A stretch of 64,000 bases of DNA from Bradyrhizobium algeriense (GTDB lineage Bacteria; Pseudomonadota; Alphaproteobacteria; Rhizobiales; Xanthobacteraceae), in the NCBI RefSeq assembly GCF_003062295.1, contig NZ_PYCN01000002.1:496001-560000 (forward strand), read 5' to 3'. A program made the position numbers and the translations under genes. The notes under the pieces were generated by a model, which saw nothing but the letters and a program-made list of their open reading frames with translations, was not told the DNA's origin and did not search any database. Shown here piece by piece: positions 37,870-47,497 of this stretch (position 1 is its first letter; each line of letters starts with the position of its first letter).

Positions 37870-38739
37870 TCATCGCGTGGCGGTGCGGCCGAACAGGCCG
37901 TTCGGACGCCAGATCAGGATCACGATCATGATGGTGTAGATGACGAACGGCCCCATCTTCGGCACGTAATATTTGCCGGCGACGTCGCCGATGCCGAGCA
38001 ATAGCGACGCGAGGAACGGCCCGGTGATGCTGGAGGAGCCGCCGACGGTGACCACGATCAAAAAGTAGATCATGAATTTTAGCGGAAAATACGGATCGAG
38101 CCCGAGGATCTCGGCGCTCAGCGCCCCGCCGAGGCCGGCAAGGCCGCAGCCGAAAGCGAAGGTAAAGGCAAAGACCTGCGGCACGTTGATGCCGAGGCCG
38201 CTTGCCGCGCGGGGATCGTCGACGGCCGCGCGCAGGCGGCTGCCGAAGCGGGTCTTCGCCAGGATCAATTGCAGCGCCACCGTGAGCAGGCCACAAATCA
38301 CGATGATCATCAGCCGGTAGCGGCCGATGCCGACGCCGAAGAAATCAAACTGGCCCTCGAGCGCCGCCGGCAGCTTGATGAAGATCCGCGACGATCCCAT
38401 GATGTAGTCGACCGCCGCCACCGACATAAAGGTCAGGCCGATCGTGAACAGCACCTGATCGAGATGGCTGCGGGTGTAGAGGTGGCGGTAGAGCGTTCGC
38501 TCCAGCGCGACGCCTATCGCGGCGGCCGAGACAAAGGCGAGCGGCAGCGCCGTAAAGAACGGCCAGCCGGAATTGTTGACCAGCACCGCGCAGATGTAGC
38601 CGCCGGTCATGGCGAAGGCGCCGTGGGCAAGATTGACGAAATTCATCAACCCCAGCGTCACCGCCAGCCCGCAGGCGAGTACGAACAGCAGCATGCCGTA
38701 GGCGACACCGTCGAACAGGATGGTGAACAGCGTAGTCAT
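37870..38739 (-). CDS. livH: Liv-type permease, LivH
   Basis: The 289-residue permease shows GLMNFVNLAHGAFAMTGGY, LERTLYRHLY and SRLRAAVDDPRAASGLGIN, all LivH features, across about eight membrane segments. It partners LivM. A 219-bp spacer with a strong palindromic repeat separates it from livK upstream, so its expression may differ from that of the binding protein. Confidence 0.92.
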   Translation of the reverse strand: MTTLFTILFDGVAYGMLLFVLACGLAVTLGLMNFVNLAHGAFAMTGGYICAVLVNNSGWPFFTALPLAFVSAAAIGVALERTLYRHLYTRSHLDQVLFTIGLTFMSVAAVDYIMGSSRIFIKLPAALEGQFDFFGVGIGRYRLMIIVICGLLTVALQLILAKTRFGSRLRAAVDDPRAASGLGINVPQVFAFTFAFGCGLAGLGGALSAEILGLDPYFPLKFMIYFLIVVTVGGSSSITGPFLASLLLGIGDVAGKYYVPKMGPFVIYTIMIVILIWRPNGLFGRTATR

Positions 38740-38774
38740 TATCAGCTATCTCAGACAGAACGATTGTGGCGCGA

Positions 38775-38940
38775 GCCCCTCACCCGGATCGCTGCGCGAT
38801 CCGACCTCTCCCCGCAAGAGCGGGGCGAGGTTAGCGCGACAGGAACGCTTGTGTCTTCTCGACAAAACGAAGGTGCATGCCACGAGCGCCACCCTGCTCC
38901 CTCGCCCCGCCCTTGCGGGGAGAGGGTTGGGGTGAGGGGC
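38775..38940. repeat. large palindromic repeat between livK and livH
   Basis: GCCCCTCACCC (38775-38785) pairs with GGGTGAGGGGC (38930-38940), and inner CTCTCCCCGCAAGAGCGGGG (from 38806) pairs with the stretch at 38900-38923 with one mismatch. The same GTGAGGGG/CTCTCCCC family occurs at 50598-50743. Confidence 0.82.
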
Positions 38941-38958
38941 AAGCCACAGGCACGAACC

Positions 38959-40131
38959 TCACTTCTTCGTCTTGCCGGAATCCTTCACCGCCTCGAAGGT
39001 CGCGAATTCGACGTTGTAGAGTTCGCCGTCGACCTTCTCGACCTTGCGGATGTAGATGTTCTGCACGATGTCGCGGGTTTCCGGATCGATCGAGATCGGG
39101 CCGCGCGGGCTTTCCCACTTCATGCCCTTCATCGCCGCGATCAGCGCATCGCCATCGGTCTTGCCGCCGGTCTTCTTTAGCGCCTCGTAGATCAGGCGGA
39201 TGCCGTCATAGCCGCCGACCGCCATGAAGCCCGGGCGCGAGCCGAAGGCCTTCTTGTAGGCGGCGACGAATTCCTTATTTGCCGCCGAGGGATGCGCCGC
39301 AGAATAGAGATGCGCGGTGACGGTGCCGAGCGCCGCATCGCCCATGCCGTTGAGCAGATCGTCGTCCATCACGTCGCCGGGACCGATCACCTTGATGCCC
39401 GACTTGTCGAGCCCGCGCTCGGCATATTGCTTCATGAAGTTGCCGCCCTGTCCTGCCGGCACAAACACGAACACGGCGTCGGGTTTGGAATCCTTCATGC
39501 GCTGCAGGAACGGAGCAAAATCAGGGTTTTGCAGCGGCACCTTCACCTCTTCCACGATCTCGCCGCCGCCGGCGGTGAAGTTCTGCTTGAAGAAGTTGAG
39601 GGCGTCGTTGCCGGGCGCATAGTCGGAGGTCAGCGTCGCCACCTTCTTGATGCCGTTCTTGGCGGCCCAGTCACCGATGATGGTCGACGACTGCGCCAGC
39701 GTGAAGGAGGTGCGCACGATATAGGGCGAACGCTCGGTGATGATCGAGGTGCCCGCCGCCATCACGATTTCCGGAACCTTGGCCTGCGTCGCCAGCGGCG
39801 CCGCCGCGAGTGCAGCGGGCGTCACGCCAAAACCCGCGATGAAACTGACCTTGTCGTTGACGATCAGTTCCTGCGCGAGGCGCTTGGTGTTGTCGGGAAC
39901 CGCCGCGTCGTCCTTCAGGATGACTTCGATCTTCTTGCCGGCGACGGTATCGCCGTTCTGCTGCATGTAGAGCTTGACCGCGTTGTCGATCTGCTTGCCG
40001 GTCGATGCCTGGCCGCCGGTCATCGGCAGGATCAGGCCGATCTTGACGGTCTCCTGGGCGTGAGCCGGCGCGAACGCCAGCATTGCCGCGACGGCGCCTG
40101 TGGCCAGCAACATGTGACTGCGAATAGACAT
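38959..40131 (-). CDS. livK: Liv-type periplasmic substrate-binding protein
   Basis: The 390-residue protein has a signal peptide (SIRSHMLLATGAVAAMLAFA, cut after AHA near residue 25) followed by the type I periplasmic binding fold: VKIGLILPMTGGQASTGKQI, LAQELIVNDKVSFIAGFG, and VGGYDGIRLIYEALKKTGG. It binds the transported solute, probably a branched-chain amino acid, amide or similar. The ATG at 40131 is preferred over 40137 because AGGGGG then has eight-base spacing. It heads the operon running to 33059. Confidence 0.9.
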   Translation of the reverse strand: MSIRSHMLLATGAVAAMLAFAPAHAQETVKIGLILPMTGGQASTGKQIDNAVKLYMQQNGDTVAGKKIEVILKDDAAVPDNTKRLAQELIVNDKVSFIAGFGVTPAALAAAPLATQAKVPEIVMAAGTSIITERSPYIVRTSFTLAQSSTIIGDWAAKNGIKKVATLTSDYAPGNDALNFFKQNFTAGGGEIVEEVKVPLQNPDFAPFLQRMKDSKPDAVFVFVPAGQGGNFMKQYAERGLDKSGIKVIGPGDVMDDDLLNGMGDAALGTVTAHLYSAAHPSAANKEFVAAYKKAFGSRPGFMAVGGYDGIRLIYEALKKTGGKTDGDALIAAMKGMKWESPRGPISIDPETRDIVQNIYIRKVEKVDGELYNVEFATFEAVKDSGKTKK

Positions 40132-40372
40132 GAACATTCCCCCTGATCGGCCTTGTGTCCTGAACCGAGTCCCCGGCCCTTGATCTCCACCATAACCCAG
40201 ATTTTTCGGCCGGGTAGCGCGGCAACATGGCGTCCTTGGCCGCCCTTTTGTCAATCGGACCATTGGCGCGCCGCGGCGAAAAGGCCGGGCTGCCGGAAAT
40301 GTCGTGAAATAGGCGACGGTATTATAATATGATCCAATCTCGCCGCCCGACGCCTCCCAAGATTGGCCGCCT

Positions 40373-40392
40373 ATTTGTACGATTGTACAAAT
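40373..40392. promoter_or_regulatory. candidate operator dyad ATTTGTAC-N4-GTACAAAT
   Basis: A perfect 8-bp inverted repeat with a 4-bp spacer lies in the 349-bp divergent gap between livK (start 40131) and the small lipoprotein gene (start 40481). TTGTAC...GTACAA symmetry resembles operators of GntR-type regulators. An AT-rich TATTATAATA stretch nearby (about 40319-40329) could be a promoter element. The rest of 40132-40480 shows no gene. Confidence 0.45.
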
Positions 40393-40480
40393 GAAATGGT
40401 CCTGTCAACTAGGAGCGTTCGTCGGTTCCCGGCGCCCTAAATCCATCATCCTTAAAGGGTCAGGTCGTAACCTGCTGCCG

Positions 40481-40747
40481 ATGCCAACCAGCGCGCGCCA
40501 TATTGTCACGATCGTCACCGTTGCCCTCGCGGGCTGCGGCTTGGCCGGTTGCGGCACGATCGCAGCCGGTGTCAGCGACGCCATTCCGGCAGCGATCGGC
40601 GGCATGCCCGCGGATGTGCCGCCACGTCCCGGGACCGCGAAATACGACGAGTATATGCGGGAGCGCGAGCGAAAGCGGCTGTTGCCGGCATCCGAACGGG
40701 GCGAGGAAACCAAGCCCGCGCCCTCATCGCAGGATGCGGCTCGCTAG
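40481..40747 (+). CDS. small putative lipoprotein with DVPPRPGT motif
   Basis: The 88-residue protein has a short basic start, a hydrophobic stretch and two candidate lipoboxes, LAGC and a following LAGCG (about residues 13-24), suggesting lipid anchoring in the envelope. The mature part contains [20 protein letters not shown] and a charged tail. A paralogue with the same core (GGMPKDVPPRAGTPEYDAW) lies at 59240-59473, which strongly supports both as real genes. The ATG at 40481 is chosen as it begins the signal sequence. Its stop overlaps purU's stop by 4 bp. Function unknown. Confidence 0.72.
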   Translation: MPTSARHIVTIVTVALAGCGLAGCGTIAAGVSDAIPAAIGGMPADVPPRPGTAKYDEYMRERERKRLLPASERGEETKPAPSSQDAAR

Positions 40748-41607
40748 TCCATGAACACGACCGTCTTGCGGCCATTGAGGATCACGCGATCCTCGAGGTG
40801 ATAGCGCATGGCGCGCGCCAGCACGCGGCGCTCGATGTCGCGGCCCTTGCGCGAGAGATCTTCCGGCGTGTCGCGGTGGCTGATGCGCTCGACGTCCTGG
40901 TCGATGATCGGACCCTCGTCGAGATCGCGGGTGACGTAATGCGCGGTGGCGCCGATCAGTTTGACGCCACGCTCGTGGGCCTGGTGGTAGGGACGCGCGC
41001 CCTTGAAGCCCGGCAGGAACGAGTGGTGGATATTGATGCAGCGCCCCGACAGCCTTGCCGACATCTCGTCCGACAGGATCTGCATGTAACGCGCCAGCAC
41101 CACGAGATCGGTCTTGGTGTCCTGAACCAGTTTCAGGACCGCCTCTTCCTGCTCGCGCCTGGTTTCCTTCGTCACCGGCATGTAGTGGAACGGGATCTCG
41201 CCGAAATCGAGATTGCCGTAGGTCTCGCGCGGATGGTTGGAGACAACAGCGGTTGGGATCATCTCGAGTTCGCCGGTGCGCCAGCGATAGAGGATATCGA
41301 CCAGGCAATGATCCGACTTGGAGACCAGCAGCATCACCCGGCGGCGGCTGGCGCGGTCGCGCATCTGCCATTCCATGCCGAAGCGGTCGGCGATCGCGGT
41401 GAAGCCGGTCTGCAGGGCCTGCAATTCGACCGCGAGATCGGCCGCGGTGAACACCACCCGCATGAAGAATTTTCCGGTTTCGATGTCGTCGAACTGCTGG
41501 GCGTCCAGAATGTTCTGCCCGTTATGGGCGAGAAAGGTCGACACCGCGGAAACGATGCCGGGGCGATCCGGGCAGGACAGGGTCAGGACGAACTGGTGAT
41601 CGGGCAT
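40744..41607 (-). CDS. purU: formyltetrahydrofolate deformylase
   Basis: The 287-residue enzyme has an N-terminal ACT domain ([20 protein letters not shown]) and a C-terminal formyltransferase-fold domain with the catalytic region [20 protein letters not shown] and [14 protein letters not shown]. It hydrolyses 10-formyl-THF to formate and THF, balancing one-carbon pools. An upstream extension to 41676 is not conserved in style; the ATG at 41607 starts at the ACT domain. It diverges from the hemD-like gene. Confidence 0.94.
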   Translation of the reverse strand: MPDHQFVLTLSCPDRPGIVSAVSTFLAHNGQNILDAQQFDDIETGKFFMRVVFTAADLAVELQALQTGFTAIADRFGMEWQMRDRASRRRVMLLVSKSDHCLVDILYRWRTGELEMIPTAVVSNHPRETYGNLDFGEIPFHYMPVTKETRREQEEAVLKLVQDTKTDLVVLARYMQILSDEMSARLSGRCINIHHSFLPGFKGARPYHQAHERGVKLIGATAHYVTRDLDEGPIIDQDVERISHRDTPEDLSRKGRDIERRVLARAMRYHLEDRVILNGRKTVVFMD

Positions 41608-41746
41608 GGCGAAACTGACAATAATTCGGGCAAAAGGGTGAAGCGGCGATTGCGGCCCTGCTCTATCACCGCGCATACGCTTGCGCCAATCCCGAAACCG
41701 GGGTCAGGATGAACAAAGCGCGAAGCAAAAGCGTTGGAGCGAGACC

Positions 41747-42586
41747 ATGGCAGACAGATTGAACGGCTACCGCATCCTGATCCTGGAAACGCGCGAGGAA
41801 GCGCAGTTTTCCCGCCTGCTCACCGAGCAGGGCGCCGACGTGCTGCAATGTCCGATGTTCACCATCCACGACGCGCCGGACCCCGCGCCGGTCGAGGCCT
41901 GGATCGGACGATGCATTGAAAGGCCCTTCGACGATGTCGTGCTGATGACGGGCGAAGGCCTGCGCCGGCTGATGAAGGTGGTCCGGCGCATCGGTACTGA
42001 ACAGGCATTCGTCGCCTCACTCGGCAAGGCGCGTACATTTGCGCGCGGGCCCAAACCGGGCAAGGCGCTGCGCGAAATCGGGCTGGAACCGCAGATGACG
42101 ACGGAAAAGCCGACCTCCGAAGGCATCGTCGAGATGCTGTCGCGCCTCGATCTCAACGGCCATCGCCTCGGCCTGCAGCTTTACCCGGACAAGGATCACA
42201 GCGTCCTGATCGGCGCGATCAAGGCGCAAGGCGCCGAGGTCGATACCGTGCTGCCCTATGCCTATGACGCGCAGGCCGCCGACGCCAACATCATCGCCGC
42301 GATCGACGAGATGGCGGCAGGCCGCATCGACGCGATCGCGCTGACCAATCTCGGCCAGATCCGCCGCCTGGTCGAGGTCGCCCGCGCGCGCGGCTGCGAG
42401 GACCGACTCCGCGACGGGCTCGATCGCACGCCAATCGCTTCCGTCGGACCGGCAGTTTCGGACGAACTCAAGTCGCATGGCCTGCGCACCGACATCTACC
42501 CGGCCGAGGACGCCTTCTTCATGCGGCCGCTGATTTCGGCGATGGCGGCGGCGCTCGGCAAAAATCCGCCGCGCAAGGCAATGTAA
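41747..42586 (+). CDS. hemD: uroporphyrinogen-III synthase family protein
   Basis: The 279-residue protein resembles HemD in its two-lobe layout: ILILETREEAQFSRLLTEQG at the start, VVLMTGEGLRRLM, KPTSEGIVEML, and the second-lobe IDAIALTNLGQIRRLVEVA followed by IASVGPAVSDELKSHGL. HemD closes hydroxymethylbilane to uroporphyrinogen III. It is not beside hemC here, and several rhizobia carry extra HemD-like proteins, so enzyme versus HemD-like regulator is uncertain. GGAGCGAG precedes the ATG. Confidence 0.75.
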   Translation: MADRLNGYRILILETREEAQFSRLLTEQGADVLQCPMFTIHDAPDPAPVEAWIGRCIERPFDDVVLMTGEGLRRLMKVVRRIGTEQAFVASLGKARTFARGPKPGKALREIGLEPQMTTEKPTSEGIVEMLSRLDLNGHRLGLQLYPDKDHSVLIGAIKAQGAEVDTVLPYAYDAQAADANIIAAIDEMAAGRIDAIALTNLGQIRRLVEVARARGCEDRLRDGLDRTPIASVGPAVSDELKSHGLRTDIYPAEDAFFMRPLISAMAAALGKNPPRKAM

Positions 42587-42637
42587 GACCAGGGTGTGTG
42601 GACTCTGAGCGCAACTAGCCGCCGACCCGTCTTCGCA

Positions 42638-43366
42638 TCAATCGCGCAAAAGCGCGACCTCCCGAAGGGTCCTGCTTGAGCCTAAGACGGAGACGAGCCC
42701 CAGCGCCATCAGCAGCACGCCAAGCCAAGTTGCCATCCAGTCCTGCCCGTCATCGGCCGCCTCGGTAAAGGAAAAGGCGACCGGCGCAGCGGCAACGGAG
42801 TCGCTGGTGGCCGGTGCGGCCGCCAGAAGCGTCTCCACGTCGACCTGATGTGGCGTGCGGTGGTCGGGCGTGAGCCGATCGGTCGCGCGGTTTTCGATGG
42901 GTGCCGGCGGCGCGAAGGCCGCGGCCCCCGTAGTTAGGACGGAAGCGGCATCAGCCACCTTGAGCTCGGGCGCGGGCCGCATTGGCTGAGCCGTTTCCGC
43001 CGGTGCGGAGCGCAGCAGCTCCGCACGCGCATCCACGACCGCCTTCCGCTTGTGCCGCTCGGCCTCGTTCTCCTCGGGAGCGGCGACACTAGGCTTCGTG
43101 GCGCGATAACGAACCTGCTTCTTCACCGCGGTCCCCTCAGCGGTCTGGAACCAGCATTTGCGGTGGCCTTCCACACGATAGACCCAGCGCTGGCCGGCCG
43201 TTGTCGACTTGCCGGGCCGTGGCACGCACTCCTCTTCCGCGGGAGCGGGGGCTTGCCGGGGAGCGACATTGAACAAGTCTGCAAAAGGATTCGAAGACGC
43301 AGGCGATGCCGAGAGACCTGCGAGAAGGACAAAAGCAGCGAAGCAAAATCGCAAATGACCGGACAT
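42638..43366 (-). CDS. conserved hypothetical exported/membrane protein
   Basis: The 242-residue protein has a signal peptide (SGHLRFCFAAFVLLAGLSAS), a Cys-containing motif AGQRWVYRVEGHRKCWFQT at about residues 57-75, a long low-complexity Ala/Pro region, and a C-terminal membrane segment (MATWLGVLLMALGLVSVL). The two cysteines (one in EECVPRPG) could pair. This architecture is one I associate with Bradyrhizobium hypothetical proteins; function unknown. GGGGTG precedes the ATG at 43366. Confidence 0.7.
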   Translation of the reverse strand: MSGHLRFCFAAFVLLAGLSASPASSNPFADLFNVAPRQAPAPAEEECVPRPGKSTTAGQRWVYRVEGHRKCWFQTAEGTAVKKQVRYRATKPSVAAPEENEAERHKRKAVVDARAELLRSAPAETAQPMRPAPELKVADAASVLTTGAAAFAPPAPIENRATDRLTPDHRTPHQVDVETLLAAAPATSDSVAAAPVAFSFTEAADDGQDWMATWLGVLLMALGLVSVLGSSRTLREVALLRD

Positions 43367-43627
43367 GGAAACACCCCGGTGTTGCGCCCCCTGCACCACC
43401 TTTGGCCGCGACCTAGGTCGCATTGCGGCTCAAATCCGGCAACGCGGTGGATTCATTCTGGCTCGGAACGATATCTAGGCATGAGTGCCGATCCTACAGC
43501 CGCGCGGCGTCGATGGACGTTCAGGTCTGTCGTTTGCCCAAATGCGAGCGGCGCAATGTCCGACCCTGGTCCGGCATATGCACCAAGAGCAGACCTCCGC
43601 CGACCACTGAATTTATCGACTCACAGC

Positions 43628-44608
43628 CTAATCCACCTTGGCGCCGGCGAACTTGACCACTTTGCCCCATTTCTCGGTTTCGTCCGCCACCAGCTTGCCG
43701 AAGTCGGCGGCCGAGCCCGGCAGCAGAATGGCGCCGATCTCGGTGAACCGCGCCTTGGCCTTGGGATCGGCGAGGATTTCGTTGACTGCCTTGTTGAGCC
43801 TGTCGACGATTTCGGGCGGCGTGCCTTTCGGCGCCGCGAGGCCATACCATGCGCTTGCCTCGTAGCCCGGCAGATAATCGGCGACCAGCGGCAGGTCCGG
43901 CAGCACGTCCGAGCGGGTCGTGCTGGTGACCGCAAGGCCGCGAAGCTTGCCGGATTTGACGTGCTCGGCGCAAGTCGGAAGATTGTCGAACATCACCTGC
44001 ATCACGCCGGAGAGCATGTCGGTAAGTGCCGGCGCGCCGCCGCGGTAGGGCACATGCTGCATGTTGATGCCGGTCAGCATCTTGAACAGCTCACCCGACA
44101 TGTGGATCGTCGAGCCGTTGCCGGATGACGCCATGTTGAGCTTGCCCGGGTTGGCCTTGGCATAGGCAATCAATTCAGGAATCGATTTGATCGGCAGCGA
44201 TGGGTGCACCACCACGACATTGGGAAAGCGGATGATGCCGGCGATCGGCTCCATCTCCTTCATGAAATCGAACGGCAGCTTGTCGTAAAGCGTGGCGTTG
44301 ATCGCATTCGCCGGCGCGACCAGCAGCAGCGTGTAGCCGTCCGGCGTAGCGCGCAGCACGGACTCGGTGGCGATATTGGTGCCGCCGCCCGGCCGGTTTT
44401 CGATAACGAATGATTGCCCGAGCTTTTCCGACAGCCATTGCCCCATCAGGCGCGACGTGAGGTCTGCCGAGCCGCCTGGCGTGTAACCGATCACGATGCG
44501 AACCGGCCGCGCGGGGTAGGCCTGCGCGCTTGCACTTCCGGATGCGAGCGGAAGCGCAGCCGCACCGGCTGCGAATTGCAAAAATTGACGACGCTGAAAT
44601 TTTTTCAT
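43628..44608 (-). CDS. tripartite tricarboxylate transporter substrate-binding protein (Bug/TctC)
   Basis: The 326-residue protein has a twin-arginine-like leader (MKKFQRRQFLQFAAGAAALP) and the Bug-family fold: YPARPVRIVIGYTPGGSADL, IENRPGGGTNIATE, HVPYRGGAPALTDMLSG. Such proteins bind carboxylates in the periplasm and usually serve TctAB membrane proteins, none of which are adjacent. GGAGG lies before the ATG at 44608. Bug proteins without membrane partners are common and can act as sensors. Confidence 0.9.
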   Translation of the reverse strand: MKKFQRRQFLQFAAGAAALPLASGSASAQAYPARPVRIVIGYTPGGSADLTSRLMGQWLSEKLGQSFVIENRPGGGTNIATESVLRATPDGYTLLLVAPANAINATLYDKLPFDFMKEMEPIAGIIRFPNVVVVHPSLPIKSIPELIAYAKANPGKLNMASSGNGSTIHMSGELFKMLTGINMQHVPYRGGAPALTDMLSGVMQVMFDNLPTCAEHVKSGKLRGLAVTSTTRSDVLPDLPLVADYLPGYEASAWYGLAAPKGTPPEIVDRLNKAVNEILADPKAKARFTEIGAILLPGSAADFGKLVADETEKWGKVVKFAGAKVD

Positions 44609-44719
44609 GTTTCCTCCGACGCACTGGCGGCTCTTGCGGCCGCCTGGGTGCGCATACTATCCGTGGAGCGTCGCCAAGCCGACAAATATTCTCAGTCCGG
44701 AGGCGGAAGGTTTACCGCG

Positions 44720-45664
44720 TCACTTCGTCTCGCTCAGGAAAGCCTGATAGGCGAGCCTGATGCCGTCCTCCAGCGAGGTAGAGGCTCGCCAGCCAAGCTT
44801 GGCCAGCCGGCTGACGTCGAGCAGCTTGCGCGGGGTGCCGTCCGGGCGCGACGTGTCGAAGGAGATATCGCCGGCATAGCCGACGGTCGCTGCGACCACC
44901 CGGGCAAATTCGGCGATCGTGATGTCCTCTCCGGTGCCGATATTGACCAGCTCATCGCCGGAATAGGTCTTCATCAAATGGATGCAGGCATCGGCGAGGT
45001 CGTCGACATAGAGGAACTCACGCCGCGGCGTGCCGGTGCCCCAGACCACGACCTCACTGGCGCCGGACATCTTCGCCTCGTGGAAGCGGCGGATCAGGGC
45101 GGCGACGACGTGGCTGTATTCGGGATGATAATTGTCGCCGCTGCCGTAGAGATTGGTCGGCATCACGTTGATGAAGTCGGCGCCATATTGGCTGCGATAG
45201 GCCTCCACCATCTTGATCCCGGCGATCTTGGCAATCGCATAGGGCTCGTTGGTCGGCTCCAGCGGCCCCGTCAGCATGGCGTCCTCGCGCAACGGCTGCG
45301 GCGCCAGCTTCGGATAGATGCAGGACGAACCGAGGAACATCAGCTTCTCGGCGCCGTTGACATGCGCCGCATGGATCACATTCGCCGCAATCACCAGATT
45401 GTCGTAGAGGAATTCGGCGCGCAGCGTGTTGTTGGCGACGATGCCGCCGACCTTGGCGGCCGCGAGAAACACCACCTGCGGGCGCTTGGCGGCGAACCAG
45501 CGGTTGACCGCGGCCTGATCGCGCAGATCGGCTTCGCCGCGGCTCGCCGTCAGCAGTTCGACATTTTCCGCCGCCAGCCGGCGTACCAGCGCCGAGCCGA
45601 CCATGCCGCGGTGGCCGGCGACGTAGACCGTCTTGCCCTCCAGCTCAAACGGCAGCCTCGCCAT
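44720..45664 (-). CDS. fcl: GDP-L-fucose synthase
   Basis: The 314-residue SDR shows [33 protein letters not shown] with the serine, [20 protein letters not shown]yr/Lys and the [12 protein letters not shown] motif, all diagnostic of Fcl/WcaG. It converts GDP-4-keto-6-deoxymannose to GDP-L-fucose. The ATG at 45664 overlaps the gmd end by 20 bp; further upstream frame is inside gmd. GDP-fucose feeds LPS or, in rhizobia, Nod factor decoration. Confidence 0.95.
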   Translation of the reverse strand: MARLPFELEGKTVYVAGHRGMVGSALVRRLAAENVELLTASRGEADLRDQAAVNRWFAAKRPQVVFLAAAKVGGIVANNTLRAEFLYDNLVIAANVIHAAHVNGAEKLMFLGSSCIYPKLAPQPLREDAMLTGPLEPTNEPYAIAKIAGIKMVEAYRSQYGADFINVMPTNLYGSGDNYHPEYSHVVAALIRRFHEAKMSGASEVVVWGTGTPRREFLYVDDLADACIHLMKTYSGDELVNIGTGEDITIAEFARVVAATVGYAGDISFDTSRPDGTPRKLLDVSRLAKLGWRASTSLEDGIRLAYQAFLSETK

Positions 45665-46730
45665 TGGCCACCTCCCGCCGCGCCTCTGCGAGATCGCTTG
45701 CGACCATTTCCTTGACCAACTGGGCAAACGAGGTCTTGGGCTTCCAGCCAAGTTTCTCGCGCGCCTTGCTGGCGTCGCCGACCAGAAGATCGACTTCGGT
45801 CGGCCGGAAGTAGACCGGATCGATCCTGACCAGGGTCTTGCCGGACTTGCCGTCCACGCCGGTTTCATCGGCGCCCTTGCCGCGCCATTCGATGGTGCGG
45901 CCGACTTCGGCAAACGCCAGCTCGACGAATTCGCGCACCGAACGGGTCTCGCCGGTCGCCAGCACGAAATCGTCGGGGGCATCCGCCTGCAATATCCTGT
46001 GCATGCCTTCGACATAATCCCGCGCATGCCCCCAGTCGCGCTTGGCTTCGAGATTGCCGAGATAGAGCGCCTCTTCCAGACCAGTCTCGATCCGGGCAAC
46101 GCTGCGCGTGATCTTGCGCGTCACAAACGTCTCGCCGCGGATCGGGCTCTCATGGTTGAACAGGATGCCGTTACTGGCAAATATGCCGTAGGCCTCGCGG
46201 TAATTGACCGTGATCCAGTAGCCGTACAGCTTTGCGACGCCATAGGGCGAGCGCGGATAGAACGGCGTGCTCTCCTTCTGCGGCACCTCTTGCACGAGAC
46301 CGTAGAGTTCCGAGGTCGAGGCCTGATAAAACCGCGTCTCCTTCTCCATGCCGAGGATCCGGATCGCTTCGAGTAGCCGCAGCACGCCGATGGCGTCGGC
46401 ATTGGCGGTATATTCCGGGCTCTCAAAACTGACGCCGACATGGCTCTGGGCGGCGAGGTTGTAGATCTCGGTCGGCCTGATCTGCTGCATCAGCCGGATC
46501 AGGTTGGTCGAGTCAGTCATGTCACCGTAATGCAGCAGGAACGGCACGTTGCGGGAATGCGGATCCTGGTAGAGGTGATCGATGCGGGCGGTGTTGAACG
46601 AGGACGACCGCCGCTTGACGCCATGGACGGTGTAGCCAAGGCCGAGCAGATATTCGGCCAGATAGGCGCCGTCCTGGCCGGTGACGCCGGTGATCAGCGC
46701 CACGCGCCGCTGTGAATCCTGAGCCGTCAT
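45645..46730 (-). CDS. gmd: GDP-mannose 4,6-dehydratase
   Basis: The 361-residue SDR has [56 protein letters not shown] and [17 protein letters not shown], diagnostic of Gmd. It uses GDP-mannose, the product of manC at 4145-5557. TGGAGAAG precedes the ATG at 46730. It overlaps fcl by 20 bp, forming a gmd-fcl unit. Confidence 0.96.
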   Translation of the reverse strand: MTAQDSQRRVALITGVTGQDGAYLAEYLLGLGYTVHGVKRRSSSFNTARIDHLYQDPHSRNVPFLLHYGDMTDSTNLIRLMQQIRPTEIYNLAAQSHVGVSFESPEYTANADAIGVLRLLEAIRILGMEKETRFYQASTSELYGLVQEVPQKESTPFYPRSPYGVAKLYGYWITVNYREAYGIFASNGILFNHESPIRGETFVTRKITRSVARIETGLEEALYLGNLEAKRDWGHARDYVEGMHRILQADAPDDFVLATGETRSVREFVELAFAEVGRTIEWRGKGADETGVDGKSGKTLVRIDPVYFRPTEVDLLVGDASKAREKLGWKPKTSFAQLVKEMVASDLAEARREVANGEAAV

Positions 46731-46822
46731 ATCTTCTCCAAACGCGTTCTCGCGCAGGCCATAGCATTTCGACCCCCGCCAAGTCTATCGCCAAAGTCTT
46801 TTAAAATCAGCCTCTTAGGGGC

Positions 46823-47497
46823 TTAATCTCCGTGGTGGCGCAAGCGTTCGAGTTCGATGATGGTGACGCCACCATATTCGAGCCGCAGCAGGCCTTCCTT
46901 CTCCAGCCGCTTCAGGCACTGGTTGGCATTCTGCCGCGAAATACCGGACAACGCTCCGATTTCTTCCTGCGTGATCTCGAGATGGCGCGTCATGTCCGGA
47001 TAGAGAATCGGGTTGAACAGCGAGGCGATCGAGCGCGCGACGCGGCTGGTGGCGTCGAGCGTGCGGCCGTGTTCCACCGCGCCGATGAACTGGCCAAGCC
47101 GCTCGTTGAGCTGCCGGACCAGAAAGCGGTTGAATGCGACGCTGTTCTCGAACAGCCAGAAGAAGGTATTGCGATCCATCAGCGCCAGCCTGGTATCGCG
47201 CAACGCGACCACGTCGTAACGGCGCGGCTCGCTCTTCAGCATCGAGCCCTCGCCAAACCAGGCGCCTGCCGTGAGGCCGGCGAAGGTCGCGGCCTTGCCG
47301 CCGCTCGACACGGTGCCCATCCGGGCAAGGCCGGTGACGATGCCGGTCCAATAGTCGAAGGCATCGCCGCGCATGAAAATATGTTCGTTGGCGCGATAGG
47401 ATTTCTCCACGATGCCGCCACGGGCGACCTCGATTTCCCGATCGTTGAGTTCGCGCGACCACGCCGCGATGCGCTTAAGGTATTCCGCAGCAATCAT
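46823..47497 (-). CDS. Crp/Fnr family transcriptional regulator
   Basis: The 224-residue protein has an N-terminal cNMP-binding-like beta roll (MRGDAFDYWTGIVTGLARM, GAWFGEGSML) and a C-terminal winged helix with the recognition helix in EIGALSGISRQNANQCLKRL. No FNR-type N-terminal cysteine cluster is present, so oxygen sensing by iron-sulfur is unlikely. I prefer the ATG at 47497 to a TTG at 47578. It diverges from the second Liv/CoA-ligase cluster and may regulate it. Confidence 0.84.
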   Translation of the reverse strand: MIAAEYLKRIAAWSRELNDREIEVARGGIVEKSYRANEHIFMRGDAFDYWTGIVTGLARMGTVSSGGKAATFAGLTAGAWFGEGSMLKSEPRRYDVVALRDTRLALMDRNTFFWLFENSVAFNRFLVRQLNERLGQFIGAVEHGRTLDATSRVARSIASLFNPILYPDMTRHLEITQEEIGALSGISRQNANQCLKRLEKEGLLRLEYGGVTIIELERLRHHGD

